Part shown: one piece after another, positions 63,921-64,000 of the stretch
Position numbering within the stretch: the first letter of the stretch is position 1
How the letters are laid out: the number at the start of each line of letters is the position of its first letter
Source of the DNA: Billgrantia desiderata
GTDB taxonomy: Bacteria > Pseudomonadota > Gammaproteobacteria > Pseudomonadales > Halomonadaceae
Direction of reading: 5' to 3'
Assembly: GCA_011742915.1 (NCBI GenBank)
Contig: JAAQTN010000020.1
Location: 20,180-84,179 of the forward strand
Length of the DNA stretch: 64,000 bases
Notes under the pieces: model-generated
What the model saw: the letters and a program-made list of their open reading frames with translations, nothing else
What the model was told of the DNA's origin: nothing
The model's database searches: none
Translations under genes and position numbers: made by a program

Positions 63921-64000
63921 CGATTGTGCGCCAGGCATGGCGCGTAGCACCGATAGGTGCTGTTCCCGAGGGTGGTGCCTCGGGATGACTCGGGGGTGAA

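Overview
The window reads as chromosome of a high-GC gammaproteobacterium, most likely Halomonadaceae (Halomonas-like). This rests on dense GC-rich coding, a betI-betB-betA osmoprotectant operon with a BetI-type operator, a FadE-type acyl-CoA dehydrogenase, and an oxygen-dependent cobalamin pathway. The genus is an inference from gene content; no 16S rRNA gene is present. I see no insertion sequence, prophage or CRISPR array.

Positions 1-33,800 are almost entirely vitamin B12. After the 3' part of a heavy-metal P-type ATPase comes a late-pathway operon (cobT, cbiB, cobD, cobU, cobS, cobC and a short second CobU-like gene). A cobalamin riboswitch precedes the uptake genes btuB-btuF-btuC-btuD. 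A second FecCD-type ABC importer lies on the opposite strand. A second cobalamin riboswitch precedes a long run: a single-chain ChlI/ChlD-like chelatase subunit, cobB, cobW, cobN, cobG, cobH, cobI, cobJ, cobK (reversed), cobL, cobE, cobM, cobF, cobO, bluB and cobQ. Together these cover nearly all of the aerobic route from precorrin-2 to adenosylcobalamin, including 5,6-dimethylbenzimidazole synthesis and loop assembly. Not seen here are uroporphyrinogen-III methyltransferase, a cob(II)yrinate reductase (CobR), CobS/CobT chelatase subunits (functionally replaced by the ChlID-like protein), a threonine kinase, and a dedicated CbtAB or ECF cobalt importer.

Positions 33,800-50,300 hold metabolic genes. 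They are an NCS2-like permease with candidate operators, a PncC-NadE fusion divergent from glutaminase glsA, a glycerophosphodiester phosphodiesterase, a small unknown (GNAT-like) protein, a quinone oxidoreductase, an RpiR-family regulator divergent from an enoyl-CoA hydratase / ADP-forming acyl-CoA synthetase / enoyl-CoA hydratase operon, an SLC13-type transporter and fadE.

Positions 50,300-64,000 hold betIBA, a tRNA-Met gene, three tRNA-Asn genes, a small secreted molybdopterin-oxidoreductase-like protein just upstream of a hybrid sensor kinase, a convergent REC-PAS-GGDEF-EAL protein, the periplasmic protease prc and the M18 aminopeptidase apeB.

The items most worth a second look are the PncC-NadE fusion beside glutaminase, the degenerate second CobU-like protein, the palindromic cassette that supplies the C-terminus of CobG, the back-to-back start codons of cobK and cobL, the extra ABC importer between the two B12 riboswitches, and the tRNA-Asn acceptor-stem variant.
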